Source of the DNA: Kluyvera sp040932435
Lineage (GTDB): Bacteria; Pseudomonadota; Gammaproteobacteria; Enterobacterales; Enterobacteriaceae
Direction: 5' to 3'
Assembly: GCF_040932435.1 (NCBI RefSeq)
Contig: NZ_JBFQGA010000006.1
Location: 62,001 to 126,000, forward strand
DNA length: 64,000 nt
Below, in pieces: positions 8,118 to 16,814 of the stretch. The notes under the pieces are model-generated. The model worked only from the letters and a program-made list of their open reading frames with translations. It was not told where the DNA came from and ran no database searches. The translations under genes were made by a program, and so were the position numbers. Every line of letters starts with the position of its first letter. The stretch's first letter is position 1.

Positions 8118-8771
8118 TTGGAATTCTTGGTTTTCACAAAAAATTTTGCAGTGAAAGAGGCTGTTTCAGCACTGTCAAAATACAAAGATAGTGTCTTTTT
8201 TTTTACAGATAGATTGAGCCTCATTGTTTGTGCGTCGGTGTTTAAATCACCTTTAATATTAATAGATACCCTCGATAAGAGCAGCGATGACACCAAGTGG
8301 ATTTTGAATAAGTTAGATGAGAGGGGAATGGGAAATAAAGCATATTACATCATTCCTAGTGCTGGAAAGATTAATGGTACTATTTATGGATTTCATTTTG
8401 TTAATGGAGTTAACGAATTAAATAAGGTATGTAGCTTCCAAACAAAGAATGACGAAACGGGCAAAGGCTTAACGTTAAATGAACATCTCTATAGGAGAGT
8501 TAAAGAAAAATTGAATGATGATTATTTCAATTTCTTATCTGTTTTTTATAGAAATGGCCATTTCGATATAGTTTGCCGTAGCAAGTTGGAATCAACTCGG
8601 CGATATTGTATTAGAAAAAAACTCTCAATGGAGAACTCCCTGGAATTTAAACAATTGCTGTTTTTAATTTCAGATGTTTGGTCAGAAAAAAACACAATTA
8701 GTACTGAAAGCGATCATAAAACAAATAAGAGGTTGTTATGGGGCAATACAAATGCTCAATCATCTGCGTAG
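8118..8771 (+). CDS. LuxR-like regulator, left copy
   Basis: About 217 residues. The N-terminal 120 residues form an unassigned alpha/beta domain (SVFFFTDRLSLIVCASVF, then PLILIDTL); residues about 140-200 look like a divergent LuxR/GerE helix-turn-helix (LTLNEHLYRRV, then STRRYCIRKKLSMEN, LEFKQLLFL). There is no ATG near the N-terminus. An AAAGGA at 8103-8108 is 9 bases before a TTG at 8118, which I chose; TTGs at 8109 and 8127 are alternatives. The 3' end overlaps the first pilin gene by 34 bases, so regulator and pilin are probably on one transcript. Paralogue of 15942-16526. AT-rich and unlike its core neighbours. Confidence 0.65.
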   Translation: MEFLVFTKNFAVKEAVSALSKYKDSVFFFTDRLSLIVCASVFKSPLILIDTLDKSSDDTKWILNKLDERGMGNKAYYIIPSAGKINGTIYGFHFVNGVNELNKVCSFQTKNDETGKGLTLNEHLYRRVKEKLNDDYFNFLSVFYRNGHFDIVCRSKLESTRRYCIRKKLSMENSLEFKQLLFLISDVWSEKNTISTESDHKTNKRLLWGNTNAQSSA

Positions 8772-9265
8772 CACTTATGCTGTCATCGGGTTATGCAAGC
8801 GCGGCCACCGTGGCTGCGGCTTATCCAAGCGGGACATTGAATGTGACCGGCACTGTGCTGGATAAAGGCTGTACGATCAACGCTAAAGACTATGTCATCC
8901 AATTACCGCCTATGGTTAACACAGCATTTACCGCCGCTGGCGATATGGGGGAAAAAAGTACGGCAGTGCCTTTTACCCTGACTGATTGTCCTACTGGCAG
9001 AACGATGAGCTTCATTGTAACAGGGACCGTGGGGAGTAATGCCAATACATTTAAGATTGATGCCGGGACCAGTAAAGCGACGGGCGTCGATATCATTCTC
9101 TATAACGGTACGAGCATAGTCAGACCTAATTTTAGTCATACATTAACGTTAGATAGCAGTGGTAATTATGCCAGCACCTTCAGCGCGATGCTCCGTTCAA
9201 ACGCGGCGAGTGTGACTGCAGGCGCCGTAGATACTGTCGTGACTTATACCCTAGCTTATAACTGA
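8738..9265 (+). CDS. Fimbrial pilin subunit 1 (type-1-like)
   Basis: A 175-residue secreted pilin of the chaperone-usher class. The signal peptide is residues 1-22 (ending YASA). The mature protein starts with the alternating hydrophobic donor strand (GTLNVTGTVLDKGC), has a cysteine pair (in DKGCTIN and LTDCPTG), and ends VVTYTLAYN with the penultimate tyrosine typical of the chaperone-binding beta strand. As first pilin gene in the operon it is a candidate major subunit. AGAGG before the ATG at 8738 supports the start, which lies inside the end of the upstream regulator gene. Confidence 0.88.
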   Translation: MGQYKCSIICVALMLSSGYASAATVAAAYPSGTLNVTGTVLDKGCTINAKDYVIQLPPMVNTAFTAAGDMGEKSTAVPFTLTDCPTGRTMSFIVTGTVGSNANTFKIDAGTSKATGVDIILYNGTSIVRPNFSHTLTLDSSGNYASTFSAMLRSNAASVTAGAVDTVVTYTLAYN

Positions 9266-9274
9266 GTTGTTATC

Positions 9275-9832
9275 ATGAAATTGAAAGTGACCTTTTTTGC
9301 TCTTTTATTTATTTCGAGCCAGCATGCTTTTGCCGCCGATATCCCTGCCGCCACAATGGCAGGTAACATTACGATGAAAGGCAATATTTATAGCGCCGCC
9401 TGTACCATTAGTTCGGGGGCTGCCCTGACGTTAAAAATAGCCAATACCTACGCCAACGCATACGCGAAAGGCGATGCATCCCCGCTTAGCACTTCTGCGC
9501 AAGCAACTTTTACCTGTCCTAATAATACCGGGGTGAATATTCGGGTGGATGGCGTCGCGGACACAACCGAACCATCGTTGTATCAGGTAACGCCGGGTAC
9601 CGGGAAGGCGACCGGTGTGGCTATCAGAATCACCGCGTCATCAGGAACCGGGGGGACCGTTTCAAACATCCCGTTGGTCCCTAATACGGTGACCTCGGAA
9701 GTCTTTACGCCAAGCAGTACCGGTACGAACCTGGTCGGCATTAACTTCAAGGCCCAACTTGTCGCCGTCAGCGATACGGTCACCAGCGGTGACCTGAGTA
9801 CAGCGCTAACCTGGACTGCAATTTATAATTAA
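9275..9832 (+). CDS. Fimbrial pilin subunit 2
   Basis: A 185-residue pilin, 9 bases after the first. Signal peptide residues 1-20 (ending HAFA); mature domain with cysteines in SAACTISS and TFTCPNN, and the C-terminal strand LTWTAIYN. It shares the TGTGKATGVAI-like turn with subunit 1 (SKATGVDI) and so is a paralogue. Which of the two forms the rod cannot be told from sequence; the other may be an adaptor or minor subunit. Confidence 0.86.
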   Translation: MKLKVTFFALLFISSQHAFAADIPAATMAGNITMKGNIYSAACTISSGAALTLKIANTYANAYAKGDASPLSTSAQATFTCPNNTGVNIRVDGVADTTEPSLYQVTPGTGKATGVAIRITASSGTGGTVSNIPLVPNTVTSEVFTPSSTGTNLVGINFKAQLVAVSDTVTSGDLSTALTWTAIYN

Positions 9833-9848
9833 CGGTGAGACTGAAGAT

Positions 9849-10520
9849 ATGATGAAAAGCTTTTCAGCGCTTTTACTCACAGTATCGCTTACCCTGCCGG
9901 CATTCGCCGGCTTTTCCCTCGGGCAAACACGGGTAATCTACGACGAGAAAGATAAGCAAGCGACGCTACAGTTAATTAATAGTGGCCAGGATGAACATTA
10001 TCTGGTACAGGCTTGGATAGAAAGTCGTGATAATAAAAAAAGTCAGGACTTTATGATTACGCCGCCGGTATTTAAGTTTTATCCAAAGACTCAAAATACA
10101 TTACTGATTAAAGCGATTTCGGATAACTCACCTAGCGATCGCGAAAGCTTGTACTTCGTTAATGTGAAGGCTATTCCTGCAACCGACAGTACGATTAAAA
10201 ATAAAATTAGTTTTGCGACTAAAAGTATCATCAAACTTATTTATCGTCCAAGTTCACTGAATGCGACTGACGCTATAAACGCTAGATATAAACTTAAGAT
10301 CCAGAAGAAAGATGGAAACATTGTTGTCACCAATCCGACGCCCTATATTGTTAATATTGGTTATTTTTATGTCAATGGCAAAAATGAAGATATTGGCTAC
10401 CTATTGCCTTTCTCGGAGCAGACGATTCAAAAAGGCAGTTCTGGGAAGAAGGATGTTATCAAATTCAATGCCATCAATGATTATGGTGGCGCTTCTGATT
10501 TCCTGATAGTGAATATATAA
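9849..10520 (+). CDS. Periplasmic fimbrial chaperone
   Basis: A 223-residue PapD/FimC-type chaperone that donates a strand to pilin subunits and delivers them to the usher. Signal peptide residues 1-20 (TLPAFA). The N-terminal Ig domain has the conserved subunit-anchoring arginine in LGQTRVIYDEK and the lysine in FATKSIIKLIYRPSSL; the second domain follows to the C-terminus. The F1-G1 loop is short, which is the FGS class that pairs with rod-like fimbriae. Two ATGs in tandem (9849, 9852) are possible starts. It lies between the pilins and the usher. Confidence 0.9.
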   Translation: MMKSFSALLLTVSLTLPAFAGFSLGQTRVIYDEKDKQATLQLINSGQDEHYLVQAWIESRDNKKSQDFMITPPVFKFYPKTQNTLLIKAISDNSPSDRESLYFVNVKAIPATDSTIKNKISFATKSIIKLIYRPSSLNATDAINARYKLKIQKKDGNIVVTNPTPYIVNIGYFYVNGKNEDIGYLLPFSEQTIQKGSSGKKDVIKFNAINDYGGASDFLIVNI

Positions 10521-10526
10521 ATTGCC

Positions 10527-13007
10527 GTGAAAAAAGATTTTTTGGTTAAAACATTACTGCTGTTATCTCCGCTTAATGCTTATGCAGAACTGTCATTTGA
10601 TATTTCTGCGCTTGAGAATACCGGTAGCGGATTAACTGATTTATCACGCCAGCAGCTAGCGCAGGTTGATAGCCAACTGCCTGGTACCTATGTCATGGAC
10701 GTCATTTTGAATGGTAGCGCTCTGCATAGCGAACCCATTAAATTGGTTAACTGTGACGAACGACTGTGCCCGGAGCTTAGCGTGACTCAGCTGAAAAATT
10801 GGGGCGCGGATGAGGCGGCACTGGCGCTTGCTGACAACAGCAATGAGCAGGGCGTATTGCGAAAACCGTTGTCGGTGATTCTTCCTGGCTCTGAGGCCTA
10901 CGCCAAACCCGGAACGTCGGCTTTTATCGTGAATATACCGCAGAAGTATCTTCAGGGCATGGATAACCGAACGCGTCTTTCGGGCGTTAGCCAGGACGGC
11001 ATGCCTGCGCTGTTTATGTCGTATTACTACAACGGTCAGCGTAATACCACACAGCAGGGTGACGATAGCGAACAGCATTTTCTCAACCTGAATAATGGCC
11101 TGAATCTTGGTCCGTGGCGCCTGCGTCAGAATGCCTATTTGCAGCACAGCAACGACGGCGGATCGCACTGGCGCTCGGACCAAACCTACCTTGGTCGCGA
11201 TGTGACGTCATTAATGTCGCGCTTGATGATGGGCCAGGTGTCCACCGCCGGTCGAGTTTTTGATGGCTTTAATTTCCGTGGCGTCATGCTGACATCCATC
11301 GATGAAATGCTGCCTGATAGCCAACGCAACTATGCGCCCATGATAAGCGGTATTGCGTTGACGCAGGCAATGGTTGAAGTGCGTCAGGCGGGCAATCTCA
11401 TTTATCAAAAAAGCGTCCCGCCAGGGCCTTTTACCTTTGCCGATGTGGTACCGAACAACAGCAGCGGCGATCTTGTGGTCACCGTGCGTGAAAGTAGTGG
11501 GGAAGTCAGAACCTATATTCAGCCATATGCATCGCAGCCCAAAATGGTCAGAAAGGGGCAATTTCGTTATTCCCTCAGCGCAGGGCAGTACGAAAACAGC
11601 GATGCCAACAGTGATGACGCGCTGTTTGCCCAGCTTGAAGCCCTTTACGGGCTCGGCAATATTGTGACTCTTTTTGGTGGTGTGATGGGCAGCCAAAACT
11701 ATCAGGCGGCGGCATCCGGTTTTGGGATCAACCTCGGTGATCTTGGCGGTATTTCGCTTGAGCTTGACGCTTCGCGTCAGCAGGCGAGCCATCATTTGCA
11801 GCAACCGCAGGGCGGCTATGCATCAAAGGTGAGCTACGAAAAATACTTCACGGCAACACAAACGACGCTGAATACGTCATTGACGGAAAATCAGGACAGA
11901 CGCTATGCCACTTATTCGGATTATCAAAGCCGCTACGCATTAGATCCCGTATCTTCCGGGCATCTGGATAACCTGCGCCGCCGCTGGCAACTGAGCGTGA
12001 GTCAAAGTTTGGGGAGTTTCGGTTCGTTATCGCTGAACTACTACGCGCAAAAATCGTGGGATGAGCGTTATCAAACTAAGACGATGAATGCCAGCTACAA
12101 CACCTATTGGAAAGGGATCAGCACCAATATTAGCTATTCCCGATCTGATATCCGCACCGGCACCCGCTATCTCGACAGCGTGTTGGCAATGAATATCAGC
12201 ATTCCGTTCTCCACGCTGTGGGACGCGCCAGGGAGAATGCAGATTAACCATAACTACAGCCAGGGGCGCAGCGGATACACGCAAAATCAGACCTCGGTTA
12301 ACGGCACGCTGCTTCAGGATAATAACCTGAGCTATTCGCTATCCCAGACTTGGAGCAAACAGCAGAACGGGCAGGGAGCGCGCGTACAGTATGACGGTGG
12401 CTACGGGTCGGTAAATGCCTCTTGGAGTCAGACTGGCAATAGCAACCGCCAGTACAGCGTTGGTGCAAGCGGCGCGGTAGTTGTGCATCCCGGCGGGGTT
12501 ACTTTCGGCCAGAATATCTCGGCCAACGATGCTTTTGCTGTTATCAGCGCGCCGGGTGCCAGTGACGTATCCGTCACTTCCCGCTCCGGCGTAACGACGG
12601 ACTGGCGTGGCTACGCCATCGTGCCATCTCTGTCGGTATATCGCCAAAACAGTATTGGCCTCGATGCGAAAACGGCCGGAGATGATACGACGCTGAAAAC
12701 GACCCAGATGCAGGTGGTGCCAGGTTTTGGTACGGCGATTAATGCCCGCTTTGATACTGCTATTGGACGTAAAGCCTATCTGAATATCCGTTATCGCAAT
12801 ACGCCATTGCCACTTGGAACGGAGCTTCATGGCGACAAGGCGGGAAGCGGCATTGTGGATGATAAAGGCGCAGCTTGGCTTACGGGCCTGAACGACAACG
12901 AGACACTGACGGCGAGATTCGATGGAACGACCTGCGTGGTAAGCATTAACCTGGACCGATTAACGCGTAAGAAAGACTTCTATACCGGTAACGAACAGTG
13001 CCGTTGA
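10527..13007 (+). CDS. Fimbrial outer-membrane usher
   Basis: An 826-residue usher that exports and assembles pilin subunits. In order: signal peptide (residues 1-20, ending AYA), periplasmic N-terminal chaperone-docking domain (about 21-150), the 24-strand barrel with plug (about 165-670; FADVVPNNSSGDLVVTV is in the conserved barrel start), and C-terminal domains with GLNDNETLTARFDG near the end. The start is GTG at 10527, 6 bases after the chaperone stop. The length is typical of FimD-like proteins. Confidence 0.95.
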   Translation: MKKDFLVKTLLLLSPLNAYAELSFDISALENTGSGLTDLSRQQLAQVDSQLPGTYVMDVILNGSALHSEPIKLVNCDERLCPELSVTQLKNWGADEAALALADNSNEQGVLRKPLSVILPGSEAYAKPGTSAFIVNIPQKYLQGMDNRTRLSGVSQDGMPALFMSYYYNGQRNTTQQGDDSEQHFLNLNNGLNLGPWRLRQNAYLQHSNDGGSHWRSDQTYLGRDVTSLMSRLMMGQVSTAGRVFDGFNFRGVMLTSIDEMLPDSQRNYAPMISGIALTQAMVEVRQAGNLIYQKSVPPGPFTFADVVPNNSSGDLVVTVRESSGEVRTYIQPYASQPKMVRKGQFRYSLSAGQYENSDANSDDALFAQLEALYGLGNIVTLFGGVMGSQNYQAAASGFGINLGDLGGISLELDASRQQASHHLQQPQGGYASKVSYEKYFTATQTTLNTSLTENQDRRYATYSDYQSRYALDPVSSGHLDNLRRRWQLSVSQSLGSFGSLSLNYYAQKSWDERYQTKTMNASYNTYWKGISTNISYSRSDIRTGTRYLDSVLAMNISIPFSTLWDAPGRMQINHNYSQGRSGYTQNQTSVNGTLLQDNNLSYSLSQTWSKQQNGQGARVQYDGGYGSVNASWSQTGNSNRQYSVGASGAVVVHPGGVTFGQNISANDAFAVISAPGASDVSVTSRSGVTTDWRGYAIVPSLSVYRQNSIGLDAKTAGDDTTLKTTQMQVVPGFGTAINARFDTAIGRKAYLNIRYRNTPLPLGTELHGDKAGSGIVDDKGAAWLTGLNDNETLTARFDGTTCVVSINLDRLTRKKDFYTGNEQCR

Positions 13008-13030
13008 GAGTGAAAGTGAAGGATAACACA

Positions 13031-14059
13031 ATGAATATAATGAAGAGAAAGGCCCTCTGGTCACTGGTACTGGTATTGATAGGCCCGCTATATCTAGCAA
13101 AAGCCCATGCTGTATGTGCATTTGCCAACGGAGCGAAAACCGGCAGCGTGACGTTTGCCTTGCCAACACTGGCGCAGCCTTTCAACCCCTCCGACAGCAC
13201 GCCGCAAAAATTGGCTACGGTGACGATGACCTCTGCGGAACTGGCTTCCGCAATGGGTATCGGTTCCACCGTTGCCGTATGGGGTGGTTGTACCGGAAAC
13301 CTTATCTGGAACCCATTGCGGACGACCGTTGCCGGCACATCGCCAAACAGCACTGGCTATATTTCAACGGGGATCGACAATCTCTATTTTTATTTATATG
13401 CAGGGGCGGCGACGACCGGGAATTTTAGCCCCTTTAGCACGCCGACCACATCGGGTGCAGCATGGTCGCGTGCGTTAAATACGATTCATGGTTCAGTTCC
13501 GCCTTGGTCAATCATGGGGAATGTGGCCTTGGTACTGTACCAAACAGGACCGGTGCGTCAGGGAGGGACGATTGCAGCAGGCCCGGTTGCCGAGCTGAAG
13601 TTATCTGACGGTCTGCAGGTGATGACCATGTCGACTTCCGCGCTGACGGTCAACGTTCTCGCGTGCACCCTTACGACCCCGGTCGTAGCGGTTAACTTGC
13701 CGACTGTATACAGCCGGGACTTTACCGGCATCGGCAACACATCCGAGGAGGCGTCGTTCAGAATTGGCACTAACTGCGATTCGGGCGTGATGCCAACGAT
13801 GACCTTTTCTGGGGCAACCAGTACGGCGGGCGATACCGTCTTTGGTATTAACTCTGGTGGTAATACAGCGACCGGTCTAGGGGTGCAATTGCTCTATAGC
13901 GGTAGCGTCGTGAAACAAAATGAAGCCGTATCTCTGGGGACAGTTTCAACGGCAGGAGCAACGGATTTCCCTTTTACCGCCCGCTATATCCAGACGGATC
14001 AGCAGGTGACGTCGGGTGACGTCAATACGACCATCACTTTCACGCTGGCTTATAAATGA
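13031..14059 (+). CDS. Two-domain fimbrial tip adhesin (FimH-like architecture)
   Basis: 342 residues, twice a pilin. After a signal peptide (ending KAHA) there is an N-terminal receptor-binding domain of about 165 residues with cysteines (VCAFANG, WGGCTGN), then a pilin domain with VLACTLTTP and GTNCDSG and the C-terminal strand ITFTLAYK. This layout is that of tip adhesins such as FimH; receptor specificity cannot be predicted. AAGGA at 13019-13023 fits the ATG at 13031; an upstream in-frame ATG at 12998 lies inside the usher gene and is unlikely. It is the last structural gene of the operon. Confidence 0.85.
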   Translation: MNIMKRKALWSLVLVLIGPLYLAKAHAVCAFANGAKTGSVTFALPTLAQPFNPSDSTPQKLATVTMTSAELASAMGIGSTVAVWGGCTGNLIWNPLRTTVAGTSPNSTGYISTGIDNLYFYLYAGAATTGNFSPFSTPTTSGAAWSRALNTIHGSVPPWSIMGNVALVLYQTGPVRQGGTIAAGPVAELKLSDGLQVMTMSTSALTVNVLACTLTTPVVAVNLPTVYSRDFTGIGNTSEEASFRIGTNCDSGVMPTMTFSGATSTAGDTVFGINSGGNTATGLGVQLLYSGSVVKQNEAVSLGTVSTAGATDFPFTARYIQTDQQVTSGDVNTTITFTLAYK

Positions 14060-14087
14060 TACGGACGTATTTCAAGGGGGATGTTGC

Positions 14088-14267
14088 ATGTTAAGTACCC
14101 GTGTTTCTAAATCACCAGTGACCTTAGATGAGTCCGCTGGAGAGAAGCGTCTCTCAGATGTTAATGAAGATATTGATAATCTGAACGCTCGCCGAATGCA
14201 GTTTATTCTTGAAATGATGGATGAGCGGGAGCGTGATGTCATGCTGAGAAGTCTATCTGAAGAATGA
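14088..14267 (+). CDS. Small charged protein of unknown function at end of fimbrial operon
   Basis: A 59-residue protein (MLSTRVSKSP...LSEE) with an excellent AAGGGGG ribosome site at 14074-14080, 7 bases before the ATG. The second half is a predicted amphipathic helix (NLNARRMQFILEMMDERERD) rich in Met, Glu and Arg. It starts 28 bases after the adhesin and is likely co-transcribed. No recognised family; it could be a regulator or coiled-coil partner, but nothing shows this. Confidence 0.6.
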   Translation: MLSTRVSKSPVTLDESAGEKRLSDVNEDIDNLNARRMQFILEMMDERERDVMLRSLSEE

Positions 14268-14333
14268 TGGTGTGTTTTTTCAGCTAATTATTTTGTTGTT
14301 TGTTATTAATAAAAGTCGTTAGGGAGAGATTAA

Positions 14334-14732
14334 ATGGGATTAAGCAAAAAAATGGCGGTCAGCCTTTTATTATGTGCGCCACTGGTATTGACCGTGACTC
14401 AGGTTCACGCGGAAGGCGCGCTAACAGGCTGTGCTGCAAAAAAACAAAATATTGACAAGCAGATTGATTATGCCAACGCGCATGGCAATCATCATCGTGT
14501 TGCAGGGCTGGAAAAGGCGCGTGATGAAGTATCGCGCAACTGTACCGATGGGAAACTCCGCAGCGAACGCAATGAAAAAGTCCGAGAAAAAGAGCAAAAG
14601 GTCAAAGAACGCGAGTCCGATCTTAATCTGGCGCGCGAAACGGGGAGTCAGGAAAAGATTGCTAAGAAGGCAAAAAAGCTTAAAGAAGCTCAGGATGAGC
14701 TAGCTGAAGCGAAGTCAAACGTGGGCATGTAA
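14334..14732 (+). CDS. DUF1090 (YqjC-like) periplasmic coiled-coil protein
   Basis: 132 residues: signal peptide (ending TQVHA), then GCAAKKQNIDKQIDYANAHG and a long, strongly charged helix (KVREKEQKVKERESDL, KKAKKLKEAQDEL) that should be coiled coil. This is the DUF1090 family, of which E. coli YqjC is a member. AGGGAG precedes the ATG. A strong terminator follows at 14791-14820. E. coli yqjC lies in the yqjCDEK cluster, so a copy behind a fimbrial operon is an extra or relocated one. Function unknown. Confidence 0.8.
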   Translation: MGLSKKMAVSLLLCAPLVLTVTQVHAEGALTGCAAKKQNIDKQIDYANAHGNHHRVAGLEKARDEVSRNCTDGKLRSERNEKVREKEQKVKERESDLNLARETGSQEKIAKKAKKLKEAQDELAEAKSNVGM

Positions 14733-14790
14733 GATCGTGCCAACGGATAGCGCATTGACGTAGCTCATTAGTTCCGAGGCTGTAATATTG

Positions 14791-14820
14791 AAGGTGACCG
14801 CCGATGGTCACCTTTTTTAT
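14791..14820 (+). terminator. Rho-independent terminator of the fimbrial/DUF1090 transcript
   Basis: Perfect stem AAGGTGACC / GGTCACCTT with loop GCCGAT, followed by TTTT. Confidence 0.9.
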
Positions 14821-15544
14821 CATCAGTGACTTGCGCCTGCGGCTTATCCTCAGAAATGCTCAGACGCAACACCATCGATATTTACCTATTTTTCAAATGA
14901 GCAGGTTGGTTTCTACACCTCATCACATTAAAATATTAATGTTAGCACTTATTTATTAAAAGATAATCAGTTTTACTTATTATTTTAGTCTAATAAATAA
15001 GATCTATTTTTCTAATATATTTATTGCACTCGGCTTTAGGTGTGGTTTATTTTCACAGTGCGCGATGATTTGGTAATTACAAATCAATATGTGTTATGAA
15101 AAGTATTAGCTTTATATATTATTGTAATATAAGGTTTTTATTGGCCTTCTTTTGTAATGTAATAAAAAAAGAAAGAAAGCATGTTTTGTAAATGAGATAA
15201 ATGATGTAATGTAAGGAACATAAGATTATGGACGTAACAGTATGTTTTTATTTCATTTTTATGCGGGTGCTTATGACATCAAATCAAAGCGAATTGTAAT
15301 TTTCTTATTGATGCCCATATTTTATTCTTTGATCTTAAACTAACGAGATGGCTAAATGCATAGGGGCTGTAAATGTGACTATTGTGCTTGATGGTCTTAT
15401 TGTTTTGAATGCTATATATTTTAACTTTAATATATCAATCTAATTTTTCCGGGGTGCTGATTTATTGAATCATAAAATTTAATGGATATATATAATGCTG
15501 TGACGTGGGTGTTCCAAATGCTTTGAGCATGGAGACTGAATACG
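14821..15544. other. AT-rich intergenic stretch, no gene
   Basis: About 700 bases of very AT-rich DNA between the terminator at 14820 and the second regulator pair. It has many A/T tracts and no open frame with a ribosome site. Like 7190-7713, it precedes a winged-helix regulator gene and looks like an H-NS-type silenced promoter region. Confidence 0.6.
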
Positions 15545-15913
15545 TTGGATAAATTTTACTCATTTTATGGTTACAATATTAACGATAGTATAGAATATAG
15601 AGTAACAACAGGAAGCATTACTAATATAAGAAATGGGCGGTCTCATGCGTTAAATAATACAAGTAGACGATTGCTAGAATATCTCCTTTCGGAAACGAGT
15701 AGTCATGGTTGGATAAGTGATGATGATATCGCTATAAATATTTTTGAAAAAAATGGACTTAGATATTCTTCCTCTGCGTTATGGAGGATAATGAATGCAC
15801 TTAGACTCAGTTTTAATCATATAGGTGGTGACGTTGATTTTATAAAACGCCATAATAGGCATGGTTATTATGTAGATAATAAACGGTATAAATTACTTCT
15901 TGTTAAAGCATGA
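15545..15913 (+). CDS. Winged-helix (OmpR/CadC-type) regulator, right copy
   Basis: 122 residues, paralogous over its length to the product of 7714-8076: both share an opening YGY, EYR, an NG turn, RxLExxLS, D-D-I, EK, a serine-rich turn before the recognition helix, and a final Y-x-D wing. Starts at TTG (15545) with GGAG at 15531-15534, 10 bases upstream; no ATG alternative exists near it. No receiver or membrane domain. It heads the second regulator pair, on the far side of the fimbrial operon. Confidence 0.68.
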   Translation: MDKFYSFYGYNINDSIEYRVTTGSITNIRNGRSHALNNTSRRLLEYLLSETSSHGWISDDDIAINIFEKNGLRYSSSALWRIMNALRLSFNHIGGDVDFIKRHNRHGYYVDNKRYKLLLVKA

Positions 15914-15941
15914 GGCTGACTGGTTTTTAAAGGGGAGGGGC

Positions 15942-16526
15942 ATGATTTTTGTCTATTCTAAAAGTCATATAATAAGGAATGCGTTTTTATGCTACTCAAA
16001 AGAGAAAGCGTACGGGGGTGTTTATGTTTTTTCCGATCGTTTAAGATTTCTTACGGCTTCTACGTTGATAAATGAAGCAATATTGATTTTAGATACTGTA
16101 TGTTCGCCGATTCAAGATATTAAGTGGCTCCACAATAAGATGCTATCGCGTGTAGGAGTTGATAAGATTTATTATATAATTAAGCCTCAAATTATTGGTG
16201 GCATTTTGGGGGTAAATGAAAAGGTTATCTCTAAATTAAATGATTTTTCTGAACTGTTAAATAACAATAAGTCACGCAAGGCTAAGTCCTTAAATGAAGC
16301 TTTAGTTGAAAAAGTAACTTCACATCGCTCGCATCAGGATTTTCTTAGTTATGAACTGAATGCCCAGTCTGGAAGAGAGGATTATATCAAAAAGCATGGA
16401 AGGAAAAGTTACCTAGACCATCGTTATCAGCTATGCAGGAAACTTAAATTTGAGACGCGGCTGGAATATGAAACTCTTTTCCTTATGTTGAACAAAGGAA
16501 CGAGTGAAAAAGACTGCTTTATTTAA
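15942..16526 (+). CDS. LuxR-like regulator, right copy
   Basis: 194 residues, paralogous to the product of 8118-8771: FSDRLRFLTAS aligns with FTDRLSLIVCA, ILILDTV with LILIDTL, KWLHNKM with KWILNKL, IYYIIKP with AYYIIPS, and SLNEALVEKV with TLNEHLYRRV. The C-terminal third is the putative divergent helix-turn-helix. ATG at 15942 has an ideal AGGGGAGGGG upstream; an in-frame TTG 14 codons up would overlap the preceding gene and is unlikely. It follows the winged-helix gene by 28 bases. Function inferred from pairing and position only. Confidence 0.65.
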   Translation: MIFVYSKSHIIRNAFLCYSKEKAYGGVYVFSDRLRFLTASTLINEAILILDTVCSPIQDIKWLHNKMLSRVGVDKIYYIIKPQIIGGILGVNEKVISKLNDFSELLNNNKSRKAKSLNEALVEKVTSHRSHQDFLSYELNAQSGREDYIKKHGRKSYLDHRYQLCRKLKFETRLEYETLFLMLNKGTSEKDCFI

Positions 16527-16814
16527 ATAAGAGCATGCCTATTAAAATTTTCTTTCTATGAATAATGTGGTGATTAAAAATAGGGTATATTAACTCTATC
16601 ACCAATTACGCTTGCTCTAATTTATCTGGAGGCTAATAGTGAGGTCCGGATGTCTAGGGCGCCGCGGAAGCGCACTGGAGAAGAGTGGGATATTCTAAAA
16701 ATACCGAGCGGTACTTTTTCAGGAGCCCGAGTGTAGTATCGCTTTATTAATGAACACCGCGATGTAAGGGAAATTGAGAAAAGCGAGAGCCTTGCAATAA
16801 AAAGTTTTCATTAG
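16527..16814. other. Short intergenic stretch with a 28-codon frame
   Basis: Holds an ATG frame at 16650 (MSRAPRKRTGEEWDILK...), preceded by nothing like a ribosome site, in DNA of higher GC than its surroundings. It could be the scar of a lost gene. I do not recognise it. Confidence 0.3.

Noticed and set aside
16650..16736. 28-codon frame MSRAPRKRTGEEW...
   Set aside because: No ribosome site and too short to assign; left as a note in the intergenic entry.
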